Shown in pieces: positions 36,601-43,482 of a stretch of DNA of 64,000 nucleotides. The notes under the pieces are model-generated. The model had not been told where the DNA came from. It saw nothing but the letters and a program-made list of their open reading frames with translations, and did not search any database. Both the position numbers and the translations under genes were made by a program. Within the stretch, counting starts at the first letter, position 1. The number at the start of each line of letters is the position of its first letter. This DNA comes from Paragonimus westermani. Its lineage: Eukaryota > Platyhelminthes > Trematoda > Plagiorchiida > Troglotrematidae. Location: contig QNGE01000971.1 in the NCBI GenBank assembly GCA_008508345.1, positions 93,596 through 157,595 of the forward strand. The letters are read 5' to 3'.

Positions 36601-39600
36601 AAATTTTCAAAGTGACGCATGAAAAGAGATGTCCTATGTGTGTTATTCCACCTCCCTTCAAGGCAATACTTTCGAAACAAAAGGTGCGGGCCTTTTTGAG
36701 GATAAACCGTTACACAACGCCGAATGCACACGTCCAATCCCGTCTGTATAGGCACAGCAGCGCGACCGGTGTTCACTTCGTGGCTCGTGTGTGCTTCAGG
36801 ATCCGCTTTCTGCTAGGCTAGTTTGCGCTCTTGTCAATGAATGGTAAGACAACTTTCGACTTACATCTGCCTTTTTGGTGGCATTCGAAACTGAGAAACG
36901 CCTTGACTACCTCGGGTTATTTATACTGTTGTGCGCGATCCACAGCATTTCCTACACACGAACAGGATGTTTGGTTGATGGACTATACGAGGGCTCAGTT
37001 CCTGAGAAAACAGTTGTCGCTCCAGATATACCGTGAATATATGGCTGTATCGTATTAATTCGGGAGGGCTCATGCGAGTGAACAGGTGGTCTATTTCCTA
37101 TCATCCGAGTTCCAATGAGCTACATTGCATGGCTGACAGTGTGGGATTTAACCGGTTTTAGAACCTGTCGAGCTGAGTCCGAGATAAAACAGTATCGTCG
37201 TTCAGTCACCATGGCTATAAACTAAGTGTGAGTAGCCAAATGATCTGAACTTTGCAATGCTTCATTAATGCGTCTGTGAGAAGTCCAACTATAGGAAAAT
37301 CCATTACTGTGTAACTTCCCCGAAAGTAGAACTAACACTCGAGTGGTATAATCGTCTCCACAAATAAGTCCACTAGCTAGATCAATCGTTCGTAAGAATG
37401 TTTCGTACGCCGTCCTCGTTTTCCAGTAGCTTCAGGTTTTCCGGTAGAAGCGTTTGTTCCGAATTTGTCTGAGCTGTCTGCGAGATAGACAGAAAGTGGT
37501 CCGTGTCAAATGACAGCCCAGTGTGGTGGCCAAGACTTGACGACTGAACTCTGTGGTATTCGGTATTCCTTGGACATAAGATGAGCCGCATAAATGTCAT
37601 GCTAAACTCGCAATTGGCCAAGAGTATTCAAGGTGGTCTTACGTAAAAGCTTTCCATCTCTTGAGAGCTACTGAAGTTTTACTAACTCGGGTCCTGACAT
37701 TTCACGAGTACTTTTCACATGTAAGAGGTTCGTCCACTTTGATCCTACAATTCCCTATTTCATATATGGCTGTACTGTTGTCTGTGCTTGCGGAATTTAG
37801 GTCAACCTCTCAAGTGTTCCTGATGCTTCAGCTTAGTAAATGTTTGGATCAGCAGTTAGAACATACTTGTTCTTACTTCTTGCGGCTGTTCATTCAGACT
37901 ACCGTTCTTCGGGGACATGTCAGAAGACGCAGTGAATTCAGTCATGAGTGCACAGGTGCAGTTGAATCTAAGGTGTAAGACTGTAATCACTTCTAACACT
38001 AGCGGTTGTTTGGACAAGCTGCTTGTAACTCCGGCGTACACGGTGCAAGGCAGACTGAGACGATGAAATGTTTTTCCAGCTCGTTTCGCGTAAGAGTAAG
38101 GCTGATACCAATCTATGAAGATATTGTTCAGGTTAGAACGTTTCATCAGACCTGCATCTCTGGAACGACTGTGGTCACTGATAGTAAAGGCCTACAAATT
38201 CATGCAGCACATGAATCTAGGTATTAAGTAAAAAAAAATTGCACCAAAACCATCTCAAAGTCAAACTTCCATTCCGTCCTCGCAGTCAAGTATTTTTGCC
38301 AGGTTTGGTTTCCAGCTAGATTTTGATCAACTTTAAAAACAACGGCTGAACAATGCCCTGTAAAGTGAGGATAAGACGACATAAAACTGGACGATACTGA
38401 CCAAAATAGGGATATACAAAGCGTGGTAGTATTTCATACGCAAATTCATGTTAGACCATACACCAAGGTGTCGGAAATTACGGGTTTTTATTGACAAACA
38501 TGTTCACAAAAATAGTCTCACAAAATCTAGAAATTAATTTGGAAAAGATGAACCCATTTTAATTTTACCGGAACAACGTTCAAAGAAAATCCGAAAATAG
38601 TAGCATACAAGAAATACAGATGACATTAACTAAAAGAGAGATCGTACATTGTGCTTCACAGATGAAGCGGCCACAAGAGAACTGCACGATAAGTACCAAG
38701 GTGATATAAGAAGTTCCACTCCAAGAAGCGTTGAAAACTTAGTATTCGAAAACCCGGGTCATCCACCAAATTTCAAGTTGGTTCAACATGAATTGCATGA
38801 TTTGTTAAACGATCCACACTCAAAGGTATCAAGAATAAAGACGCGCTACATGTCATTTTTCTTTAAGACAAGAATTCACGTTTCAGAATCGACACGTCTT
38901 TTGACCATCAAAGTTTCAACACACATTTTCGTTCATATCAACGGAAGTCTCGCAGAGAACAACCTCAAAAAGGAAGCTGTTACTACCTATTGGGACGAAT
39001 GTTTTAATTCTGGATTGTTCAGGATAAAAACTGAATTAGGTTTCTGTAGTAGACGACAATAGCGAATAATTATCGGACAATGCTGCTGTGATCATTTAGT
39101 GGAATCCATGCAGAGGGGAGGAGACAAATCGGAACATTGGGAGAATTTACTAGACAGACTTATAATACAGTTACGCATCGATGTCAACCACTGGTGCATT
39201 GCCGATAATGGTGAGAAAATACATTATGAAATATCAACTTTATTTTATTATTTTGAAGAAAACAACTCCCGGATGAATCACTTGGTAAATATATTTATTT
39301 CTTCAGTGAAACACATTTGGGTGGTACTAGAATATACAATGCCACCCACAGATACTTAATTAGACGGCCTACTTCCGAATTCTGCGTGGGAATTTTCCAA
39401 ACTTTATTCCCGCGTTCACGACCGCTCGGCCTGCCTAGCTCAAGCGTGCGGAGTGGAGGTATTGCGGCCTATGTGAGCCCTGCCGGTTCTTATCGGCTCA
39501 ATTCATTTTTCCGAGAGAATATCGTAAACAGCACGTTTGAACTTGCGCGGACTATCTTGTATATGAAACCGTCAGTATTTTCGATGCACTCACGTAGATA

Positions 39601-40185
39601 AACACGGGTACAAACGGTGCCACAAAACACGCATAAGAAACCTTGAGTCAGCCAAATCAGGTCTGGCATTTCAAAATAAACCTATCAGAATATGCCGCCG
39701 CACGAGTATGGAAGCTAACTGAACAGATCTTCGTTAAAACCAGCACAGGAATTCCAGCTTCCGATAAACGACAACAAATCCATCAACCGTTTGGACATTT
39801 AAGAAAACAACGAGTACATGTGTAGAGGGTGAATTTTTGAATCTCTGAAAAATGTTACAGTCCAACGAGCCACCATGATATTTCAGCCCAACCTCTTTTT
39901 GTTTAATTTATCCTAGGCCTGTGTCTCCTCAACTTGGTTCTGCAAAAAAATCCTACCGAACTGGCTAAAAAATCCAAAGTCCAACTTGTCTTGGCCTCTT
40001 TCTACATTGTTCTCGGAGGGTTTGTGTTTGCTCTGACAACCACTCAATCGATCATGCAATTTATTCGACATTTTCAACATAATTCCAATCAGAACTCAGC
40101 TACCCAACAATCCGTACCGTTGCTCACTTCAATGTACACAGCTGGTCACGTAAGGCCATCATCCGCGTACCACGATGCCTTGTGA
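3441..40185 (+). CDS. SLC38A7-like: SLC38A7/8-like (SNAT7-type) sodium-coupled neutral amino-acid transporter, 7 exons, 5'-partial
   Basis: This gene encodes a multipass amino-acid/polyamine/organocation permease. Its mammalian counterpart SNAT7 exports glutamine and asparagine from lysosomes; substrate and location here are inferred from the family. The exons are 3441-3639, 13337-13475, 13602-13694, 19054-19111, 28543-28805, 34674-34873 and 39917-40185. They sum to 1221 nt (406 residues plus stop). Every junction has GT/AG borders and matching phase, and junction codons rebuild conserved residues. Family landmarks in order are [15 protein letters not shown] (TM2), [17 protein letters not shown] (TM4), [20 protein letters not shown] (TM6), [15 protein letters not shown] (TM7 end), [12 protein letters not shown] (TM8), [17 protein letters not shown] with LVFPGLCLLN (TM9-10), and [18 protein letters not shown] (TM11). 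About ten of the family's eleven helices are present. TM1 and the N-terminus are missing, presumably upstream of the window. The introns hold many antisense transposon remnants. Homology is confident; the choice between A7 and A8 is less so. Confidence 0.93.
6077..6133 (+). repeat. diverged interspersed repeat, copy 2
   Basis: This is the inverted partner of 2049-2105. It shares CACTA-TGTAGTGAGGAT, CCATACTACTC and ACTCAGTAG with the minus strand there. The spacing and opposite orientation suggest two independent insertions of one family rather than a terminal inverted repeat pair. Confidence 0.6.
7555..7700 (+). repeat. tRNA-derived repeat family B, 5' fragment
   Basis: It aligns with the reverse complement of about 17360-17495. 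Shared words include GATTCCA then CAGCGT, CCTGCCGGGGCAGTC, AGATTCCATATGAGAC, GTGGGTA, CAGAGT and CAAGCTCCTGG. It covers the part before the tRNA-like core and then loses similarity just where the tRNA-like head would begin. Confidence 0.7.
8100..8268 (+). repeat. tRNA-derived repeat family B, internal and 3' fragment
   Basis: It aligns with the reverse complement of the 16374-16560 copy. Shared parts include the region before the tRNA-like core, GATTCGAATCCA (the box B region), TCAGTTGGATCTC near the 3' side, and TCTGCCA then ACCACTT at the end. The central tRNA-like D arm is partly deleted, so this copy is old and inactive. Confidence 0.65.
8290..8335 (+). repeat. short fragment like the start of family B
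   Basis: The stretch with GGTGTATTCCAGCGCGAACT and AATTCTGTC resembles the 5' end of family B at 7555 (GGTAGATTCCAGCG). It lies immediately after another family B piece. It may belong to a chained or tandem insertion. The match is short. Confidence 0.4.
10540..12456 (-). mobile_element. decayed Penelope-like element (reverse transcriptase, with possible endonuclease traces)
   Basis: Read on the minus strand through several frameshifts and stops, conserved Penelope-type reverse-transcriptase blocks follow in order. They are a [12 protein letters not shown] finger motif near 12.0 kb, LSMRNSPHH with VKVIEPVR near 11.65-11.75 kb, [13 protein letters not shown] near 11.55 kb, and [20 protein letters not shown] near 11.33 kb. 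The catalytic box near 11.25 kb reads RRYMGAIFL. The two catalytic aspartates of the usual Y-x-D-D are both replaced, so the enzyme is dead. A weak CGHY-containing stretch near 10.6 kb may be the endonuclease remnant. The longest open piece is 10789-11361. It lies antisense in the SLC38A7-like intron. Confidence 0.8.
13337..13475 (+). CDS. SLC38A7-like: SLC38A7-like exon b (loop and TM4)
   Basis: The acceptor is gcaaacag and the donor is CCAG|gttagt. Two bases complete the codon left open by exon a (G|TG, Val), and the exon ends two bases into a codon. It encodes [20 protein letters not shown], then the helix [15 protein letters not shown] and KRIDFLRFA. The W-Y-x-D-x-R-F stretch and the Pro-rich helix end align with the family. 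No residues appear to be missing between this exon and the previous one, despite an intron of 9.7 kb. Confidence 0.92.
13602..13694 (+). CDS. SLC38A7-like: SLC38A7-like exon c (TM5)
   Basis: Only a 126-nt intron separates this exon from the previous one. The acceptor is tttttccctag and the donor is AAA|gtgagt. The first base completes AG|T (Ser), giving [22 protein letters not shown], the fifth helix. The exon ends with the linker [10 protein letters not shown] two bases into a codon. The short Pro-rich loop after TM5 suits this family. Confidence 0.92.
14173..14523 (-). mobile_element. non-LTR retrotransposon (LINE, CR1-like) reverse-transcriptase fragment
   Basis: On the minus strand the frame begins with [12 protein letters not shown], matching the I-S-x-x-Q-H-G-F entry to LINE reverse transcriptase. 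After a frameshift it reads [20 protein letters not shown], then [18 protein letters not shown]. That is the degenerate domain A (Y-L-D-F-S-K-A-F-D) with the catalytic Asp region altered, followed by L-L-x-K-L-x-x-Y-G and a GRLSD-like end. It is a short fossil within an SLC38A7-like intron, antisense to the gene. Confidence 0.75.
15728..15900 (+). repeat. tRNA-headed short repeat with hammerhead motif (SMalpha-like SINE), copy 1
   Basis: A pol III-like box A (TGGTGCAGTGG) starts near 15735 and a box B (AGTTCAAATCC) lies near 15779. They are followed by a hammerhead ribozyme motif (15808-15852) and a shared 3' region. The layout of tRNA-like head plus hammerhead is that of the schistosome SMalpha repeats. 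Three related copies occur in this window (one duplicated by the assembly, two decayed). Confidence 0.75.
15808..15852 (+). ncRNA. hammerhead ribozyme motif with minimal helix III
   Basis: The core CTGATGA is at 15814-15820. Helix II is GCTC/GAGC, four perfect pairs closed by TAATAA. GAAA is at 15835-15838, then a two-pair helix III (AC/GT with loop TCGA), and cleavage is expected after GTC at 15846. Helix I pairs GCACTA (15808-15813) with TAATGC (15847-15852) with one mismatch. All core bases of the standard hammerhead are present. A helix III of only two pairs is known in repeat-borne hammerheads of animals, which often cleave as dimers. Activity is inferred. Confidence 0.75.
16374..16582 (-). 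repeat. tRNA-derived repeat family B, copy truncated at the assembly join
   Basis: On the minus strand it holds a tRNA-like core at 16515-16436. The acceptor arm GGCTTCG pairs perfectly with CGAAGCC, the D arm is GCTC/GAGC with box A TAGCTCAGCTGG, and the T arm is GCTGG/CCAGC with box B GGTTCGAATCC. Between the D and T arms are 29 bases that include a GACA/TGTC hairpin but no ordinary anticodon arm. It is therefore called a tRNA-derived SINE rather than a functional tRNA. The unit extends on both sides of the core. Confidence 0.75.
16584..16731 (+). repeat. hammerhead-bearing short repeat, second (assembly-duplicate) copy
   Basis: This is identical to 15753-15900. The copy starts inside the tRNA-like head because the duplicated block begins there. 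It should be treated as an artefact of the unmerged overlap. Confidence 0.75.
16639..16683 (+). ncRNA. hammerhead ribozyme motif, duplicate copy
   Basis: It has the same 45 bases as 15808-15852, offset by 831. CTGATGA, helix II GCTC/GAGC, GAAA and the GTC cleavage site are all present. It is probably not an independent locus. Confidence 0.7.
17205..17500 (-). repeat. tRNA-derived repeat family B, longest copy
   Basis: This minus-strand copy has the full 5' part missing at 16374-16582. It runs from GTTGATGGATTCAAGCGTGA through CCTGCCGGGGCAGTC and GGATTCCATATGAGACAG to the tRNA-like core at 17346-17267. A 3' part ends with TCTGCCACACTACTT. The core has perfect acceptor, D and T arms. Homologous fragments at 7.55-8.34 kb show that it is a dispersed family. 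It contains a short inverted repeat CTGCC/GGCAG before the core. Confidence 0.75.
19054..19111 (+). CDS. SLC38A7-like: SLC38A7-like 58-nt exon d (start of TM6)
   Basis: This tiny exon is flanked by acceptor gcatcttcag and donor TATCAG|gtcggt. It adds one base to complete AA|A (Lys), then encodes [19 protein letters not shown] and ends at phase 0. The W-x-x-V-F-x-V-x-P-x-I-C-F-G-Y/F-Q run is the TM6 signature of SLC38A7. The exon was located because the flanking exons required such a stretch. The open frame around it in another phase is a shadow. Confidence 0.9.
22424..23275 (-). mobile_element. non-LTR retrotransposon (LINE) remnant: RT palm and C-terminal region
   Basis: Read on the minus strand, a frame near 23.1 kb contains [16 protein letters not shown], the Y-A-D-D catalytic box of a LINE reverse transcriptase. 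It is preceded by a degenerate Q-G-S-x-L region. Downstream frames (22892-22671 and 22756-22424) resemble the hydrophobic, Cys/His-rich C-terminal part of fluke LINEs ([30 protein letters not shown]). Frameshifts and stops break it throughout. It is antisense in the SLC38A7-like intron. The exact LINE clade is uncertain. Confidence 0.65.
25690..25780 (-). repeat. tRNA-like head of a short interspersed repeat
   Basis: On the minus strand a box A-like GAGGCAGTGGTGAAT is followed about 45 bases later by a box B-like TAGTTCAACTCC, then ATGCACTACAAATG. The last part resembles the sequence after box B in the hammerhead-bearing repeat, but the ribozyme core is not present. The word TACAAATGGGTTCAG just downstream recurs near 24.65 kb. 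Confidence 0.45.
26150..26295 (+). repeat. hammerhead-bearing short repeat, decayed copy 3
   Basis: It shares CAGTGGCAAG, GTGAAACTCGAGTCTA and the following GTGCTTCTGTTTGGAAAAG with copy 1. The CTGATGA segment is lost, with helix II reduced to ATCAAGAG, so the ribozyme cannot form. A remnant box B (GAGTTCACCTCCC) lies before it. Confidence 0.65.
27090..27249 (-). repeat. hammerhead-bearing short repeat, decayed copy 4 with good tRNA head
   Basis: On the minus strand the head has box A TGGCACAGCGG and box B GTGTTCGAGTCCC, better kept than in copy 1. It is followed by CACCACTGACGAGCTC, loop TAATGC, then GAACAAAACTCGAGTCCGG. CTGACGA is an allowed core variant, but the GAAA element reads AAAA and helix II has a mismatch, so cleavage is unlikely. 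Helix I (CACC with GGTG) still pairs. Confidence 0.7.
28543..28805 (+). CDS. SLC38A7-like: SLC38A7-like exon e (TM6 end to TM8)
   Basis: The acceptor is attcccatgcag and the donor is GGACG|gtgagt. The exon starts at phase 0 with [12 protein letters not shown], which continues exon d, and ends two bases into the codon of the Arg in FCGR. It contains the helix [16 protein letters not shown], the conserved [17 protein letters not shown] segment, then the helix with TTYPILHF. This is the longest internal exon and the strongest single match to the family. Confidence 0.93.
30488..31240 (-). mobile_element. non-LTR retrotransposon (LINE) reverse-transcriptase remnant
   Basis: On the minus strand, domain A reads FLDLKAA near 31.2 kb. 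A one-base shift leads into [19 protein letters not shown] and [20 protein letters not shown]. Next come [13 protein letters not shown] (the S-G-V-x-Q-x-C-P-x-S-P-F block) and [11 protein letters not shown] (the catalytic Y-A-D-D box is kept) near 30.92 kb. After an inserted 125-bp foldback element, the C-terminal part resumes around 30.6 kb with [14 protein letters not shown], matching V-D-x-F-T-Y-L-G-S. The element lies antisense in the SLC38A7-like gene. Confidence 0.8.
30759..30883. mobile_element. 125-bp foldback/MITE-like element with ~41-bp inverted arms
   Basis: The left arm (30759-30799, starting GTTTGATCATCAGGC) and right arm (30842-30883, ending GCCTGATGATCAAAC) are inverted copies with only a few mismatches. 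They flank a 42-base centre. The element sits inside the LINE between its YADD box and its next conserved block, so it arrived after the LINE. No clear target-site duplication is visible. It has no coding capacity. Confidence 0.75.
34440..34492. repeat. TA/CA-rich simple sequence
   Basis: The stretch is made of ATATAT, ACATATACAC and CATACATA words. It lies in the intron about 180 bases before exon f of the SLC38A7-like gene. It is an impure microsatellite. Confidence 0.6.
34674..34873 (+). CDS. SLC38A7-like: SLC38A7-like exon f (TM9-TM10)
   Basis: The acceptor is ttttcgagcag and the donor is CCAG|gtgtgt. One base completes CG|T (Arg), so the protein reads [17 protein letters not shown] basic, Trp-rich linker ([16 protein letters not shown]) leads into helix [17 protein letters not shown] and the [16 protein letters not shown] helix. 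Frame readings that begin upstream at 34537 are intron read-through, not part of the protein. Confidence 0.92.
34874..39916 (+). other. SLC38A7-like last intron (5.0 kb)
   Basis: The intron is bounded by gtgtgt and tttatcctag. It contains two longer open frames of unknown nature (36423-36821, 132 codons; 38649-39062, 137 codons) that match nothing I recognise. No transposon domain could be named here. Confidence 0.7.
39917..40185 (+). CDS. SLC38A7-like: SLC38A7-like terminal exon g (TM11, stop)
   Basis: The acceptor is atttatcctag. The first two bases complete G|GC (Gly), giving [16 protein letters not shown]. The last helix is [20 protein letters not shown]. It is followed by about 40 hydrophilic residues (Asn/Gln/Ser/Thr-rich) and a TGA stop at 40183-40185. 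This tail is longer than in the vertebrate protein. I saw no clear AATAAA in the first several hundred bases after the stop. Confidence 0.92.
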
Positions 40186-42979
40186 ATTGTCTGATCCCGT
40201 GGGGTTTGAACAATTTACTTCATCCGGGCCAAAGACATTGTCTGGTATTTCAATTTTACTAAACATTTTCGAACTTATCTTCTATGATTTCATTCTTACT
40301 AATTCCGACATTTTCCAGTTCATCTATAAACACTACATTATTGAGACAGAACGAACTCTTACTTTACACTTTCCCCTAGTATGTACGCGGTTTCACCGTG
40401 GTAACAGACAAGCAAGTCGCTAATCCGATTGTAATTTCAATCTGGTAGGTCAGTGGACCGAATCGCTAATATAAACGCACAGGAAAAAAGATGTGAGTAA
40501 ACTTGATCGTTGCATCCTTAAATTATTCATTCCAGATGGTTGCGAAGATCATCTAGTCCAATTAAGTGTTGCAGCTAACAGAAAGTCATCCTCTAAGTCA
40601 GACAATGATACACGTGCTGTACCTCACGACAAACCGCGTTTCCACTGCAAACGATGCCTGGGGGACGCAATGCACTGCTCAATTTCAAAAGGCAAATCAT
40701 TCAGTTCATATGCCACGTCTTAACTGGTGTTACAGGGATAACGCCGGTGTGTTAGAGCGACAGTCACGTGCCCATGCATGCATAAAAAATGGACTATTTA
40801 CATAGAACCGGTCGATAGGGTTTACATCATGAGCGTGAACTCATTCAATCCGGCGGATGCCTAAAATATGGCGAACTGTTCGAATATGGATGCTGCTCAG
40901 CATCTACAGCCACACCACCACTTTCAATTGGTACACTTCCTCGAAACAACCCATCCGACTAGGGGCAACGTTTCATACGAAGTATAACTGTCATGTAATT
41001 TCACCTAAACGGAGAACGTGTGCATACCCCATACGAATTTCACACAGGAAAAGACTCAGACGGTAACACTTGACATACGCGAGAATGTGCACAATCCTTA
41101 ACTGATTCCGCGCTCGTCTGTGAACAAGTACTTATTGTCCGCGATCCGCAAGCCGCGGGATCCACTTTAATAAATTGGTTTCGTGACATATCTTCCAGGG
41201 AAACCGAACTGTAACCGTAGCTGTGTCGAACTTGTAAACTTTTGTCGATTGTAACAAAGTACAACCTTCGCTTTATTTAAGAACAGTTCAAATCTCACAT
41301 GCCAAGTGCATTTCGCTGCCAGATTGCGCTCTAACAGAAATATCCGTGGCAATATGAGATTTAATCCGTCGTTTTGTGGTATCATTACATCACTCGTATT
41401 TCCTTACTAAGCACTTTAATTTAGAAAGCTCACTTTTGCAATAAATACCTAGAACCACAATCTCTGTGATGCGTGAGCATTCTTATTAGCTAAGCATTAT
41501 TAAATAGACAGTAATGAGAGAACGCATAAATAGATGCGGGATACAATACTCCATTCAGAAAGACCTTTTAGTGCAGTCCATTGAGCATATTCAGTGACTT
41601 ACAATCTTTTTTGAGACGGACTTCCATCAGTGACCGTCTTTCAGTTAACAATCCCCCCCCCAAAAAATCATGCTTACAGTCAACAGTTGGCGCATAAACC
41701 AGTGGCAATTACTCAGAGTATGGTCATGAAACTCAAGGACAAACTCTCGGCCGAAGAAGTCGAGAGTATAATCGTCAAAGCCACCTGTAGACGACAACGT
41801 TTGATACTCAGGGAAAAACTTATTCAATAAACGGATAAACTTGGATCAAATCCACGGACGGGAAGAATGGATTAACCAATCGTTCGAGAGCATTGTCTCA
41901 TCAACGGAAAAGCTAACTATCAAGATGAGTACCAGTTAATACCTGCGCTCTAACGACGAAAGCTTGGATTTCAGGTGTCCGGTCTTTTGCCTCTTGTCTA
42001 CATCAGTGTTCTTTTAATCATAAATCAACACTACAAGACAGGACACCGAAAACGACACAAGAAGTTACAATGGCAGTGTTACTCAACATGATAGGGAAAC
42101 GTTTACAAGATAATCAGCCAGCTAAGAGAACAATCGAACATCAATAAAACCCAGCAAGATGATCGACACATTGTGCCCAAAGGAGGTAGTTATGCATCAC
42201 TCAACCAGTTGCCAGCAACATCAGTCGAACATACACAGACACACATCATTTACCTAGGGGGTTCCTGCAGCGCACATCGATTCAGGACGTCTTCAGATGC
42301 AAGTATGTTTTATGTATTCCAACGGTTTGGTACAATCTGAAGACAGAGGCACACCGTAAAGATTCAATCGGTTTTGAACACGCATATCAAACTCAAACTT
42401 ATAGAACAATATGCGTACGAAAAATAACTTGAGACACAGGTGGGATACATCGCACGACAAAAACACGCTGCAGAAGTCTGCCAGGTACGTCGTCATTAAT
42501 ACCCGGTACCAATAAGTTATTTACAGCGTCAATTTTACTGACTGACAGATGGCAATAAATCACGGGAGAAAACCCGCCAATTCAACCGTGATCTTCACAG
42601 TCAAGATCCGTGTTTCAGAAACGCAAATCCCATTGATTTCTTGTACGGAAACGGTACCAAATTCATACATATCAAAGCGGAATGCCATTCTTGACTAATC
42701 TGCACTTTGACCAATACCATAATTGCCATCAACCGACGCGCGCACGAAGTACGGTTCTCTGCGATTTGAAAGCTTCATCCAGTCAAAGCATACTTCATGA
42801 GAAACCTCGGAACATGCAAATTGTTACTGAAACATACTGCAAATGTGACAGGACATCACAAAATAGACGATGCACAGGGAGTTAATCAGCAAAATATTGA
42901 AAGGCTTGAAAATTGTGACAATGCAGTCAGGTAAAATGGTCTCAAATATGTACAAGGAAATTAACGGAAATCTCTCTAT
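40186..42979. other. region between converging gene ends
   Basis: This interval lies between the stops of the SLC38A7-like gene (plus) and MTG2 (minus), and should hold both 3' untranslated regions. Two stretches with acceptor-like sites and a downstream stop (40536-40723 and 41680-41830) look coding-like but are unidentified. A C9 run lies near 41652. Confidence 0.6.
41680..41830 (+). CDS. possible 3'-terminal exon of an unknown gene
   Basis: After a plausible acceptor (atcatgcttacag) an open frame reads QQLAHKPVAITQSMVMKLKD, then KLSAEEVESIIVKATCRRQR and LILREKLIQ before TAA. The charged, helix-like composition and codon choice look protein-coding. No family is recognised and no partner exon was found nearby. 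It could be chance, or part of a short gene between the two converging genes. Confidence 0.25.
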
Positions 42980-43482
42980 TCACTTTACACATAAAGGTTG
43001 CGTCCACAACTGAATTCTTCGGATAAGAGTCGACACGTTATCACCACGACGAGCAGAAACGAGCACAACTCTGTCTGAGCTATTATCGTTATCTGACAAA
43101 ACCTCTGCGTTTCTGGCAGCAGCAGTGATCTCTTCGGTCAGTGCATTTAAAATGTGCTGATAGCGGGAATCGGATTCAGACATAGTTGGGGTTGCTATAA
43201 TCAGGTCCAATTTCGTGCCAACTACAAGACAACGGCTCGGATCACCAAGCTGAACATCAAAAACAGTCAATTCGTGTTTCAGTGTGGTCAACAGCTCGAC
43301 AACCTCGTCACGGAGCAATGGTCGCCAGTCCGAAATGGAACTCAAATTGTTTGTGAGCCACAACGTGCCTATGTCTACAACGTAGACCAGGAGTCGACAG
43401 TCGGAAATCAGGCTCAAGAACTCGACACCTAGTCCGGTATTATGTTCAGCAGCTCCATGAATGATTCCGGGCAGGTCAGCAA
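42980..43482 (-). CDS. MTG2: MTG2 terminal exon (G3 to G5, stop)
   Basis: The transcript-sense acceptor is attcgttgtttcag. Two bases complete G|TT (Val), giving [19 protein letters not shown]. The exon holds G3 (DLPG), the LLVYVVD strand, G4 (VVGTKLDL), G5 (VLVSARRG) and a short tail WTQPLCVK before the stop. Two polar inserts (around [10 protein letters not shown] and [10 protein letters not shown]) lengthen this region relative to human MTG2. The plus-strand frame here at 43154-43432 is a shadow. Confidence 0.93.

Noticed and set aside
36423..36821. 132-codon plus-strand frame as a gene
   Set aside because: There is no recognised domain, no supporting splice signals, and it lies in an intron. 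It is mentioned only as an unknown frame.
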